Source: Coprococcus aceti (GTDB lineage Bacteria; Bacillota; Clostridia; Lachnospirales; Lachnospiraceae). Taken from it: a DNA stretch of 64,000 nt. Shown here piece by piece: positions 33,325 to 42,887 of this stretch. The DNA is taken from the NCBI RefSeq assembly GCF_025567285.1, contig NZ_JAOQJT010000002.1, positions 463,008 through 527,007 on the forward strand, given 5' to 3'. Position numbers and translations under genes: made by a program. The notes under the pieces are model-generated. The model did not search any database and was not told the DNA's origin. It worked only from the letters and a program-made list of their open reading frames with translations. Numbering within the stretch: position 1 is the first letter of the stretch; each line of letters begins with the position of its first letter.

Positions 33325-34378
33325 TTATGTATCCTTTCACACGATCTCCATATGTAAACACTACATTGCCATCCGCTCTCATATCGCCGGAAACAACTAT
33401 GATCCTTCTGTCAGAATCCAGATTCTTCTCAAGCATCGATAACCCATAGCCAAAATCTGCATACGCCTGCTCATAAAAGATCTTCTCCATCCATTCAGCG
33501 AGATCATCCCTGCTGTCTATCGAAGTCCTGACTATATCGCCCTGCGCGCCGCTCCAGTAATAGAATGTAAACGGCAGTTGTTCATCCAACAGACTTACAG
33601 CCATGCCGTAGGCGGATTTCAGTACATCATTCAATATATGTGTCTCATCATCGGCAAGCTCTACCAATATCATGAGCTGGCTTGACGACATGCTCTCTCT
33701 GTCCTTTACCATCAGCACGTCTTTTTTTGCTGACAGCTTCCAATGTATATTCTGAAGCTTATCCCCCGGCTGGTATTCTCTCACATCCACAACCTCGGAG
33801 AAATCATGGCCTTTTTTCCGGCTCTCCTCAGCCTCGTTCATCCCCTGTGAAACCGCGGTCATATCCGCCTCCACATCAACCGTTCCGGAAGGGAAAACCT
33901 TGTACTCTTTTACCGAGTTGCATTTGCTCTTTATCCTCACAAATCCAAGCCAGTCAGTAACACATATTCTGTCCGCTTTCACCTCCAGTGCACCTACATA
34001 CGACTGGGCTATCTGGTAGTCCACCACATTCGCACTGCGCGAATATGCAGGTATGCACAGCGTATGCCTGCCATTTGTATGGAAAAGATCATTCTCCATG
34101 CTTATCTCTATCTCTGTGTTCATATTCGGAATAATGCTGCTGTTGTCGAGCACAACCGATACGAGAAATGGCGAGTCCACCGTAAGGTTCTGCCCCCCGC
34201 CGCCAAACTTTACAGTCAAATGCCTTGAAAGCACAAAGGTGCATACTATTGACACGACCGGCAGAACTATCATCAGTATCATAACTATGAAATTAAAATA
34301 TGAATGCACAAAAAGAAGGATCAACAGATTTATAACAAACACGAGAATGTATTTGAATACATGCCATGCGTACTTCAT
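33317..34378 (-). CDS. DUF58 domain-containing membrane protein
   Basis: 353 residues: two N-terminal helices (about 8-50), an external-type beta region, and the DUF58 core with REYQPGDKLQNIHWKLSAKKDVLMVK (key feature: YQPGD and IHWK), a von Willebrand A-like fold. DUF58 proteins are partners of MoxR ATPases in assembly or activation of membrane complexes. It lies between the MoxR and transglutaminase genes, in the same direction. Confidence 0.9.
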   Translation of the reverse strand: MKYAWHVFKYILVFVINLLILLFVHSYFNFIVMILMIVLPVVSIVCTFVLSRHLTVKFGGGGQNLTVDSPFLVSVVLDNSSIIPNMNTEIEISMENDLFHTNGRHTLCIPAYSRSANVVDYQIAQSYVGALEVKADRICVTDWLGFVRIKSKCNSVKEYKVFPSGTVDVEADMTAVSQGMNEAEESRKKGHDFSEVVDVREYQPGDKLQNIHWKLSAKKDVLMVKDRESMSSSQLMILVELADDETHILNDVLKSAYGMAVSLLDEQLPFTFYYWSGAQGDIVRTSIDSRDDLAEWMEKIFYEQAYADFGYGLSMLEKNLDSDRRIIVVSGDMRADGNVVFTYGDRVKGYIIG

Positions 34379-34419
34379 CCGCTGATCCTCCTTTACTTAT
34401 ATCTCTTATGTTCTCAGTT

Positions 34420-35346
34420 CTAAGTCCTTGGAACCTTAACCTGACTTCTCACTTCATCCAGAGCCTCTGCGACAGTCATTCCATTAGCTCTGGCACGGGC
34501 TGCAAGCTTTACCCTGTGCCCAAGCACGTCGTTGAACACCTCTGCTATGTCTCCCGGCACAACATATTCTCTTCCAGAGAGCACCGCCATTGCTCTGCTC
34601 ATCCGCAGAAGTGCATTTGCGCCTCGCGGACTTGCTCCCATCGAGAAGAGCTCACTCTCCCTGGTAGCCTCAACCAGAGTCACTATGTAATCAAATATTG
34701 AATCATGCACACTCAAAGTTCTCGCCTTATCCTGAAGACCTATCAGTTCATCTCTCGTCACTATTCTCTCTACACTGTCCATAGGTACAAATTCCTGACC
34801 TTTAAGTATCTGCACCGCAGCCTCGTGGGATGGGTATCCCATGGAAAGTCTCACCATGAATCTGTCAAGCTGGGACTCCGGAAGCATCTGCGTTCCCGAC
34901 GAACCAACCGGATTCTGGGTTGCCATGACCGTGAAAGGCTGTGGAAGTTCCCTTGTAACAGCATCGACTGTCACATGTTTTTCCTCCATGATCTCAAGGA
35001 GTGCCGACTGAGTCTTAGGCGATGTTCGGTTTATCTCATCCGCAAGGAACAGATTACAGAACGCTGAACCCTCTCTGTACTCAAACTCACCGCTTTTTGC
35101 ATTGTACATGGAAAATCCCATTATGTCACTCGGCAGAACATCCGGTGTAAACTGGACTCTGTTATATTTCATATCCAGAGTTCTGGCAAATGCCGTTGCA
35201 AGAGTGGTCTTGCCCACACCCGGGATATCCTCAAGCAGTATATGTCCACCCGCAAGTATGGCAGCATAGACCTTGATTATTATATCTCTTTTTCCCTTTA
35301 CGACCTTCTCTACCTCATCAACGACCCGGTTCTCTATATCTGTCAT
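34420..35346 (-). CDS. MoxR-family AAA+ ATPase
   Basis: 308 residues. Walker A GVGKTTLA (about 44-51), Walker B LFLADEINR, sensor 1 ATQNPVG, and the AAA lid with GASPRGANALLRMSRA. MoxR proteins act as chaperones for assembly of metal-binding or membrane complexes. First gene of the MoxR-DUF58-transglutaminase operon, 41 bp ahead of DUF58. Confidence 0.93.
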   Translation of the reverse strand: MTDIENRVVDEVEKVVKGKRDIIIKVYAAILAGGHILLEDIPGVGKTTLATAFARTLDMKYNRVQFTPDVLPSDIMGFSMYNAKSGEFEYREGSAFCNLFLADEINRTSPKTQSALLEIMEEKHVTVDAVTRELPQPFTVMATQNPVGSSGTQMLPESQLDRFMVRLSMGYPSHEAAVQILKGQEFVPMDSVERIVTRDELIGLQDKARTLSVHDSIFDYIVTLVEATRESELFSMGASPRGANALLRMSRAMAVLSGREYVVPGDIAEVFNDVLGHRVKLAARARANGMTVAEALDEVRSQVKVPRT

Positions 35347-35361
35347 ACGCCGTCCTTTCTC

Positions 35362-37290
35362 TTAGCTCTGGTTAACTCTCTTCACCTCTGATATGAACTT
35401 ATCCTGTGGCAATGGTCTTGAGAAATAATAGCCCTGAATGTAATTCACTCCAAGATTGCTGAACTCCCTGAGGGATTCCTCCGTCTCCACGCCTTCCACT
35501 ACGATCTTCATATTCATATCCTTAACCATGCTTATGGTGTTCTTGACAACCTTCATCATCTTGTCATCTGTGTCTATATCCGCAAATGTCTTGTCCAGCT
35601 TAACTATCGCAAACGGCATGGATGCTATCCTCTTCATATTGGAATAACCTGTTCCAAAATCGTCAAGTGAGAATGCAATACCATAATCTGTGAGACTGTT
35701 GATATTGTCCATTATTGTCGTCTGAGCATAGGCAGCCGCAGTCTCAGTAATCTCAAGATTTATCTGCTCATTGCTGACTCCGTAACGCTCAATCACCGCC
35801 CGCACGTCTTCTGATAACTCACTGCTCATGCACTGGATGACCGACAGATTCACCTCAACATATTCCAGTCCGAGATTCTTGAATTTCTCTCCAGTTATGA
35901 AACGGCACACCTCTTCAAGGACGAACTTACCTATCTTATGGATCATTCCATTCTCCTCCGCAGCAAGGATAAATATCTCCGGCGAAATGTATCCATACAT
36001 ATCATCATTTAATCTCAGAAGTGCCTCAGCACTGTTATATTTTCCAGAATCTATGCTGTATATCGGCTGATAGTAAACCTCAAACCTGTTCTCGGCAAAT
36101 GCCTTTTCAAGTATCATGTCCATGTCCCGCATCAGATCATATCTTTCCTTGTTATAGATATCTCTGGCATAGAGAACACGGCCTGTATACTCGTGCTCAG
36201 CAAGCTCACCGCCAAACCGCATCACACTGTCAACATCCTCTATATCCTGAGGACATCTGGTGATACATATTATCGGCAATAGATTTATAAACATATCATT
36301 ATACTTATATCCCTTCTTCAGCTTCTCGTTTATCCGCTCCGCAAAATCCTCAGCCTGATCCTTGATACGCTGATTCATGACACATCTGAACATTCCGGTT
36401 CCCAGATAATACCACTCAACATCATATCCGTATGGTCTGCTCCACTCTAAAAAGTCTTCAGAGATCTCCCTGAGCAGCTTATGATATTCCTCAACTCCCA
36501 GAATCCCGCGAAGAGTCTTGTCATTCTCCATAGTTATCATAACTACCGTTATATCAAGGCCATTATCCAGAGAATTTCTCACGTCGTCCATGTATCTTGT
36601 GATCTTGTTCAGGCCCGTGGCACTGCTTATAACCTGCTCCGGACTCTGTATCAGCAACGCAACGAACAGTAATCCAATCGCATTTGCAAACATCTCAATC
36701 GGAATATCCGGGTTAAACATCTGAAATACGGCCGCAACAACAACCAATGGGAATATCGCTATGGTTGATACAAATCTTCCTCTTGTAAGTCTCCTGTGAT
36801 ATCTCGTAACAACCATGAAGCCCAGAATCATATAAAATATTCCGGCAGCATACAGAAATGTCATGAAAAACTCTCTTCTGTACTCTCCCTGTCCGCCTAT
36901 ACTGAATACACACGGAGTGAAAAAATTAACTCCGAGCATGGTCATGCACAGCAACGTTGGAAGTGCCAGTATGAAACTCTTCACTTTACCTCTGAATATA
37001 TGTATGGCATCCACTATGTTCACCACATAAGCGGCATACATAGCCGATGAAACGACATGGAAAAAGAGATATCCCGTATGGAATATGTATTGGGTGACTA
37101 CATGCCTTTCACCCATATTGTCAAATGCGATGGCGCCTATATCAAACGCTGTGGCAACCATTGCAATGGTCAGAACAAATTGAAACTGCCTGTTTAATTT
37201 GCCTCTGGTCATCTTCTTCATGATGACTGAGACCATGATAAGAGTAAACACGCAGAATGCCGCGTAATCAAAGTATAGTACTTTGCTCAT
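35362..37290 (-). CDS. Cyclic di-GMP phosphodiesterase with 7-helix sensor (EAL)
   Basis: 642 residues. Seven to eight N-terminal helices (1-210) are followed by a degenerate GGDEF domain (about 225-370; LGTGMF in place of the signature) and an EAL domain (about 385-635) with AEALLRL, LDDFGTGYSN, KLDKTF and VVEGVETEE. The motif residues needed for metal and catalysis appear intact, so it should hydrolyse c-di-GMP with the GGDEF part as a regulatory module. It lies 15 bp upstream of the MoxR gene. Confidence 0.9.
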   Translation of the reverse strand: MSKVLYFDYAAFCVFTLIMVSVIMKKMTRGKLNRQFQFVLTIAMVATAFDIGAIAFDNMGERHVVTQYIFHTGYLFFHVVSSAMYAAYVVNIVDAIHIFRGKVKSFILALPTLLCMTMLGVNFFTPCVFSIGGQGEYRREFFMTFLYAAGIFYMILGFMVVTRYHRRLTRGRFVSTIAIFPLVVVAAVFQMFNPDIPIEMFANAIGLLFVALLIQSPEQVISSATGLNKITRYMDDVRNSLDNGLDITVVMITMENDKTLRGILGVEEYHKLLREISEDFLEWSRPYGYDVEWYYLGTGMFRCVMNQRIKDQAEDFAERINEKLKKGYKYNDMFINLLPIICITRCPQDIEDVDSVMRFGGELAEHEYTGRVLYARDIYNKERYDLMRDMDMILEKAFAENRFEVYYQPIYSIDSGKYNSAEALLRLNDDMYGYISPEIFILAAEENGMIHKIGKFVLEEVCRFITGEKFKNLGLEYVEVNLSVIQCMSSELSEDVRAVIERYGVSNEQINLEITETAAAYAQTTIMDNINSLTDYGIAFSLDDFGTGYSNMKRIASMPFAIVKLDKTFADIDTDDKMMKVVKNTISMVKDMNMKIVVEGVETEESLREFSNLGVNYIQGYYFSRPLPQDKFISEVKRVNQS

Positions 37291-37352
37291 ATTATCCTCC
37301 TATGTACAACTCCTCCACCTGTAGAATAATATAACAAATATTTCTAGGTCTT

Positions 37353-38045
37353 TCAACGCATTATATCCGGGCGGTCTGTTATCACTGCATCTACGCCCAG
37401 TCTGCACATACGTCTCATCCAGTGTGGATCATTCACAGTCCACACATATACCGGTATGTGCTTACGCTTCATTCTCTTCACAAATTTCTTCGTGCAGAGA
37501 AGATAATTCGGCGATATAAAATCCGCTTTACACCGTCTCATTCTTCTCTCAGGAAAATACTCATTCAATCTGACACCGAGCTTAGCCTTTTTCTTACCGA
37601 CGAGCAGTCCGGTCTTTATCCTCGGGTCTATGGCCTTCACATTGTACGACACTTTGTCCTTGAAGGATTTTATCGAGAACTCACCGTATCCAAATCTCCC
37701 CTTGACAAGATCTATGACACGCCTCTCGTATCCGCTCTCCTTTAATTCTATATCAAGACATATCTTTCCGCTGCAGAGTTCCAGGACTTCGTCAAGCGTA
37801 GGCACTCTGTAGCCTTCTTTTGATGCAATATCGTTGATCCTGTTGTATGTCATATCTCCTATCTTTCTGCCGTCTATAGTTCCATCATGAAATACTATGA
37901 GTATATTATCACTGGTTTTCCTCACATCGAACTCCGCCATATCCGCCTTCAGATCTATAGCTATCTGAAACGCTTCAAGTGTATTCTCATGAGGCGCAAG
38001 GGCACTCGCTCCTCTGTGTGCTATCACCATAGTCTCTCTATTCAT
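37353..38045 (-). CDS. Glycerophosphodiester phosphodiesterase
   Basis: 230 residues, GDPD TIM-barrel: IAHRGASALAPENT-type motif (AHRGASALAPHENT), the metal site AEFDVRKTSD, VFHDGTIDG, and the C-terminal VYVWTVND and GVDAVITDRPD. It releases glycerol 3-phosphate from glycerophosphodiesters. The ATG at 38045 overlaps the end of the YolD-like gene by 8 bp. There is no signal peptide, so it acts in the cytosol. Confidence 0.9.
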   Translation of the reverse strand: MNRETMVIAHRGASALAPHENTLEAFQIAIDLKADMAEFDVRKTSDNILIVFHDGTIDGRKIGDMTYNRINDIASKEGYRVPTLDEVLELCSGKICLDIELKESGYERRVIDLVKGRFGYGEFSIKSFKDKVSYNVKAIDPRIKTGLLVGKKKAKLGVRLNEYFPERRMRRCKADFISPNYLLCTKKFVKRMKRKHIPVYVWTVNDPHWMRRMCRLGVDAVITDRPDIMR

Positions 38046-38466
38046 GCAAATATACATCTCCATTCTGATCAATATTTAAATCATATATATCATCTATCGG
38101 TATCTCGGTTCTGTCTTCCATAACTATCTTTTTCCCATATACGTCAACATTGCGTATATATCCCGACACATGTTCGTATCTTCCACCAGCTTTTCTGTCA
38201 TCCTTTACAAAATACTCTATACTCACACATTTTTTGTCTGCATTATGCATTATATTCAACAGTTTCTGATCAAGAACCATTTTCTGACTCTCATCCAGCT
38301 CCAACTTCTCATCGGTGAGCCTTGCAGTCTCCGCTATGGCTGCTCCATGTCCTGTGAGTGCGGCAAATGGGGCAAACTGTGCTGCTCTGTCATGGATAGA
38401 CATGTGCGGATGAACAGAGGACACGTGATGTGTAAGCTGTATTATGTCATCGTAATTATCTTCCAT
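38038..38466 (-). CDS. YolD-like protein
   Basis: 142 residues with the YolD-like core (AAQFAPFAALTGHGAAIAETARL and a C-terminal beta region, with IPIDDIYDL). YolD-like proteins commonly lie next to Y-family polymerases and are thought to modulate them, like UmuD. Here it starts 9 bp after the polymerase gene, in an operon with it. Confidence 0.88.
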   Translation of the reverse strand: MEDNYDDIIQLTHHVSSVHPHMSIHDRAAQFAPFAALTGHGAAIAETARLTDEKLELDESQKMVLDQKLLNIMHNADKKCVSIEYFVKDDRKAGGRYEHVSGYIRNVDVYGKKIVMEDRTEIPIDDIYDLNIDQNGDVYLHE

Positions 38467-38475
38467 AAGCCCCTC

Positions 38476-40029
38476 CTAAGCCTTGTGACCGCCTATCTGT
38501 CCGTTCCTCTCTATCGTCGTACCGCCCTCCTCAAGATTCATTCCCTTAAGGACTGCATTTTTGCCAAATTTCTTCTTGAGCTCTATCATCGCTTTCTGCA
38601 TGCTCTGCTCCCGCTTCATATCCTGCTGCTTTTTCTCCGTCTCTGCTGCCCCGTCTCCAAAATCATCAAACAGACTGAGCTGCCTTGCTGACTGTTTCTC
38701 ATGTGCCGCAGTATTCGATATGATATTGTTCGCCGTGACATATATCCTTCTGACATACAATAAAGGATCTACGATCTCTTCAAACAATCCGGTCACCGCA
38801 TCCATGATGACCTGTGTAGATGATGTATACTCTCCAAGATTCACCGTTCCATGGGCACTTTTCGGTATCTTTCTCCCATACATATCTGTCTGTATCTCTC
38901 CGGAAAATTTCGCTCCCGCAGCGTTCTTTTTGAGATTATCTATATCATACCCCACTGTTATGACCATCTGATCTGTCTTGACATTCTTATCCACAAGATC
39001 CAGCACGAGCAGATCCGTCATCTCACGGATAATAAGTCTGGCTTTTTCATATTCGTATGGGCATGACAACACCTGTCCTGAACCTATGCTGTTCCTCTCC
39101 GGCTTGTAAGCCTTGATATCTGCAATGGTACAAGGCTCCCAGCCCCATGCATGATCTATGAGCAGCTCTGCATTTATACCAAATAATCTGTACAGCAGAT
39201 CTTCGTTGTAATACTCATCGTCATGTCCCAGTGAGCATCTGGCGATATCCCCCATTGTATAAAGTCCATGACTCTCAAGTTTTCTCGCATATCCTTTTCC
39301 CACCCTCCAGAAATCTGTGAGCGGTCTGTGATTCCACAGCTTCTGTCTGTACGACATTTCATCAAGACTTGCTATCCTGACTCCATCCTTATCCGGGGCT
39401 ATATGCTTTGCCTCAACATCCATCGCTATCTTACACAGGTAGAGGTTCGTTCCTATCCCTGCTGTTGCTGTTATACCGGTCTGTGCAAGCACATCCTGTA
39501 TGATCGTCATGGCAAGATCGTGCGGACTCATCTTATATATCCCAAGATAATCCGTCACATCCATGAACACCTCATCTATGGAATACACATGCATATCCTC
39601 TGGTGCTACATACTTCAGATAGATGTTATATATATCCGTACTGTACTTCATGTAATATGCCATACGTGGCGGAGCGGCTATATACGAAACCGCAAATTCA
39701 TTATGCTCCGCAAGCTCATTGGAATCGCAGCTCTCCCCGGAAAAGTTTCCACCGGGTGAAAGTGTTCTCCTGCTGGCATTGACCTCCTTAAGCCTCTGCA
39801 CCACCTCGAACAGTCTGGCTCTTCCAGGTATACCATAGCTCTTCAGCGACGGGGAAACAGCAAGACATATGGTCTTCTCTGTTCTCGACGCATCTGCCAC
39901 TACCAGATTGGTGGTCAGTGGATCAAGTCCGCGCTCAACACATTCAACCGATGCAAAGAAGGATTTCAGATCTATCGCAATATACGTTCTATCTTTCTTA
40001 TCCCTATCCACAGCCAATCCCCCTGTCAC
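38476..40029 (-). CDS. Y-family DNA polymerase (UmuC/UvrX-like)
   Basis: 517 residues. Palm-domain motifs AIDLKSFFASVE (first catalytic Asp) and YSIDEVFMD (catalytic Asp-Glu), then finger, thumb and little-finger domains; the C-terminal 90 residues are charged and variable. It performs lesion bypass. It pairs with the YolD-like gene, the usual SOS-type arrangement, but no LexA box was seen in the short upstream gap. Confidence 0.92.
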   Translation of the reverse strand: MTGGLAVDRDKKDRTYIAIDLKSFFASVECVERGLDPLTTNLVVADASRTEKTICLAVSPSLKSYGIPGRARLFEVVQRLKEVNASRRTLSPGGNFSGESCDSNELAEHNEFAVSYIAAPPRMAYYMKYSTDIYNIYLKYVAPEDMHVYSIDEVFMDVTDYLGIYKMSPHDLAMTIIQDVLAQTGITATAGIGTNLYLCKIAMDVEAKHIAPDKDGVRIASLDEMSYRQKLWNHRPLTDFWRVGKGYARKLESHGLYTMGDIARCSLGHDDEYYNEDLLYRLFGINAELLIDHAWGWEPCTIADIKAYKPERNSIGSGQVLSCPYEYEKARLIIREMTDLLVLDLVDKNVKTDQMVITVGYDIDNLKKNAAGAKFSGEIQTDMYGRKIPKSAHGTVNLGEYTSSTQVIMDAVTGLFEEIVDPLLYVRRIYVTANNIISNTAAHEKQSARQLSLFDDFGDGAAETEKKQQDMKREQSMQKAMIELKKKFGKNAVLKGMNLEEGGTTIERNGQIGGHKA

Positions 40030-40084
40030 TTCTTGCTCAGTCTTAATCTTCTCTTTCTGATGCTTATGTGCCTTGGGTCACATA

Positions 40085-41638
40085 CTATACAGCAGCCGTC
40101 TCAGCAGCTTTCCCGCCGGCCCGTGTATGCCCCAGCACTTTCCTCGATACGAGTATGTAGGCGATTATCATCGCCGTACCTGTTATTATCCATGAAACTA
40201 TATACACGTTCAAAAGCATGCCAAAAGAATGATATCGCGCAAACACCGTATATATCCATATGATCCTGAACACTACTGAACCCACAACTGTTATAATAGC
40301 CGGCAGCATGGATCTGCCAAGGCCTCTGAGTGCCGCAGCTGTCATCTCATATGTTCCTGTCATCGCCTCAAGGAGCATGACATGCTTCATTCTTATAAGT
40401 GCATACTTTATAACCTCTGTATCTGTTGTATAAAATCTCACAAGAAAATCCCCTGAAAGCATCATGACACTGCTGAACACAGCCGTCATAAGCATGCCCT
40501 CTAACATGGCAATCCTGAGAGCTTTTCTGCATCTCTCCTTCTCACCTGCACCATAATTCTGGCTCACAAATGTCACTGCTGCCTGTGCGTATGCGGATAT
40601 GACAAAATATGCAAAATATTCAAAATTAAGACCCGTGGATGAGCCTGCCACAGCATCAGGACCAAAGCTGTTGATTCCGCCCTGTATCAGCACATTTGAC
40701 AATGAGAAAACTGCCGTCTGTATCGCTGATGGAGCTCCTATCCTGAGTATCTTTCCCAGGCACACTTTATCTATTCGTATATTCTTTATATCGAGTCTGA
40801 GTGGACCTTCCTCATGCATCAATATATACATGACTATTCCCGTACTGACAACATTTGATATGACCGTTGCCATGCCGACGCCTGCCACTCCAAGTTTACA
40901 CACACACACGAAGAACAGGTTGAGTACAACATTGAGTACACCTGAAACTATCAGGCAGTAAAGCGGACGCCTTGTATCACCTATAGCTCTGAGCACAGCC
41001 GCTCCAAAATTATAAAGTATGATAAACGGCATTCCCACAAAGTATATCCTCAAATAAAGTACAGCCTGATCCAGCACCCTCTCAGGGGTATCTATGGCCT
41101 CAAGAATCGGTCTTGCCACAAACATTCCCGCAACAAGCATAACTATTCCGCATATAAGGGCAAACTTCACGCTGGTATGCACACACCTGCTTATGGAATC
41201 TTTTTTGTTCTGGCCTATATAATGGGCCACAAGAACATTCACACCCACTGAAAGCCCCACGAACACATTCACAAACAGGGCAACAACCGCCGCATTGCTT
41301 CCAACGGCCGCCAGGGCATCACTTCCTGCAAATCTTCCTGCCACAGCTACATCTGCCGAATTGAAAAGCTGCTGCAGTATACTGCTGGCGGCAAGTGGCA
41401 TGGCAAATATAAGCATCTTAAGCGCCAGTGAACCATTTAACATATCCATCTCGTGCGATTTTTTTCTATAATCGGTGTTCTTTTCTGTATTCGTTTCTTT
41501 GCCTTTTTCTTTGCCTTTTTCTATGCTTTTTTCTATGCTTCTTTCTTTACTCTTTTCTGCGCTCATTCTGATGTCAGTCTCTTTTTCGTCATTGTGCTTC
41601 ATTCTGATGTCCGTCTCTTTTCCGTCATTGTGTTTCAT
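40085..41638 (-). CDS. MATE-family efflux protein with a repetitive charged N-terminus
   Basis: 517 residues with twelve predicted helices and MATE features (FAMPLAASSILQQLFNSADVAVAGRFAG; key: SADVAVAGRF). Exports drugs or metabolites by cation antiport. The first about 65 residues are unusual: MKHNDxKETDIR is repeated twice in tandem, then a Glu/Lys/Ser-rich run up to MDMLNGSLAL, where the transporter proper begins. True translation may start at any of several in-frame ATG codons. It lies 55 bp before the polymerase gene. Confidence 0.88.
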   Translation of the reverse strand: MKHNDGKETDIRMKHNDEKETDIRMSAEKSKERSIEKSIEKGKEKGKETNTEKNTDYRKKSHEMDMLNGSLALKMLIFAMPLAASSILQQLFNSADVAVAGRFAGSDALAAVGSNAAVVALFVNVFVGLSVGVNVLVAHYIGQNKKDSISRCVHTSVKFALICGIVMLVAGMFVARPILEAIDTPERVLDQAVLYLRIYFVGMPFIILYNFGAAVLRAIGDTRRPLYCLIVSGVLNVVLNLFFVCVCKLGVAGVGMATVISNVVSTGIVMYILMHEEGPLRLDIKNIRIDKVCLGKILRIGAPSAIQTAVFSLSNVLIQGGINSFGPDAVAGSSTGLNFEYFAYFVISAYAQAAVTFVSQNYGAGEKERCRKALRIAMLEGMLMTAVFSSVMMLSGDFLVRFYTTDTEVIKYALIRMKHVMLLEAMTGTYEMTAAALRGLGRSMLPAIITVVGSVVFRIIWIYTVFARYHSFGMLLNVYIVSWIITGTAMIIAYILVSRKVLGHTRAGGKAAETAAV

Positions 41639-41663
41639 CCTGATATGATCTCCGTTTTCTTAT

Positions 41664-42659
41664 CTAGTGGGCACCCTCATACTTCTGAAGATAGTTGAAA
41701 AGTGCTCCTATGAGATTGGAATCGTTGCCAAATTTGCACAGTCCAACCTGCATCTCATTATAGATCACTGAAAATTTTGCAAGCTTATCCACGTACTTCT
41801 TCACGCCCTGTATGAACCTCGGTTCCGCACTGATTCCACCTCCAAGGAGTATGATGTCCGGTGCAAGAATGACATGTATATTCATGCAGTGCTTCGCGAT
41901 GTTCAGATACCAGTCCTCAAGCACATCTATGACCGCCTTATCACCGGCAGTCTCCCACTCATATATCATCTCACCTGACACTTCATCTTCCCTCATGCCC
42001 TTGACTGCTGCCACCTCTCTTCTGAGTGAGCTTACCGATGCCTGCATCGTCCAGGTGACATTGTCCGGAAGTTTTACATGTTTCTTTGTATTCTTGAGAT
42101 TCGCCTCAAGCGGTACAAGTTTGTCTATATTATCCCTGTTCACATCCTCAAACAGGTACGACATCTCACCGGCAACCATACCTCTGCCGTGGAGTATCTT
42201 TCTGTCTATGACTATTCCTCCACCGACACCTGTGCCAAATACCAATACAACTGCGCTGCTATAGTCCTTTGCATTTCCCTGCCATATCTCCGACAATGCT
42301 GCACATTTGCCGTCGTTCTCAAGCGCTACCTTAAGTCCATCGCATCTCTCGCTTACAAGCTCGCCTATATGTGCTTTGTCAAGGTAAGGCAAGGCTCCGC
42401 CGGCATAACATATCCCGTTGTCCACGTCCACCTGTCCAGGAAGTGATATAGCTATTCCTTGTATATCATATCTTTCCTTATATCCATCATATATCGACTG
42501 AAGTGCATCAAGGAATGCATCCAGCCCCTGTTGTATGTTCTCCAGTCCATTCCCAAATCTTCCAGGTGTAGGGAATTTATTCTTCTCCATTATCTCAGCA
42601 TCTCTGTCCATCACACAATGCTTTATAAATGTTCCGCCTACGTCTATCACAAGGTACAT
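41664..42659 (-). CDS. ROK-family sugar kinase
   Basis: 331 residues: ATP-binding DVGGTFIKH at the N-terminus, second phosphate motif VLVFGTGVGGGIVID, catalytic-region ENDGKCAALSE, and LLGGGIS. The usual ROK Cys-rich zinc motif is not evident. Acts on glucose or an amino sugar; substrate is not set by the sequence. It starts a possible operon with the MATE gene (25 bp). Confidence 0.9.
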   Translation of the reverse strand: MYLVIDVGGTFIKHCVMDRDAEIMEKNKFPTPGRFGNGLENIQQGLDAFLDALQSIYDGYKERYDIQGIAISLPGQVDVDNGICYAGGALPYLDKAHIGELVSERCDGLKVALENDGKCAALSEIWQGNAKDYSSAVVLVFGTGVGGGIVIDRKILHGRGMVAGEMSYLFEDVNRDNIDKLVPLEANLKNTKKHVKLPDNVTWTMQASVSSLRREVAAVKGMREDEVSGEMIYEWETAGDKAVIDVLEDWYLNIAKHCMNIHVILAPDIILLGGGISAEPRFIQGVKKYVDKLAKFSVIYNEMQVGLCKFGNDSNLIGALFNYLQKYEGAH

Positions 42660-42850
42660 AACTTCTCCTCCATACCGAATATGTTTTATTACTATATATT
42701 TTTCAAGTTAAAAAATAGCAGTCTCAAATGTATATACAGTATATATTATACTATATCGAACATATATTCGGAAACTACTATTTTTATGTTAGCATATTTT
42801 TTTGTTATCAACAACTACTTTTGTAGCGCAACTTTTTGTTATATATAACA

Positions 42851-42881
42851 GGGACGTTCCTTTTGTAACGAGGAGCGTCCC
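42851..42881. repeat. GGGACGTTCC-family inverted repeat
   Basis: GGGACGTTCC (42851-42860) and GGAGCGTCCC (42872-42881) pair with one mismatch. The same core occurs in the 36-bp palindrome at 55513-55594 and at the 3' end of the gene ending 52343. It lies in the gap between the permease and ROK genes. Confidence 0.7.
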
Positions 42882-42887
42882 CGATTA

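Noticed and set aside
40030..40084. LexA operator for the Y-family polymerase
   Set aside because: No GAAC-N4-GTTC-type site was found in the short gap.
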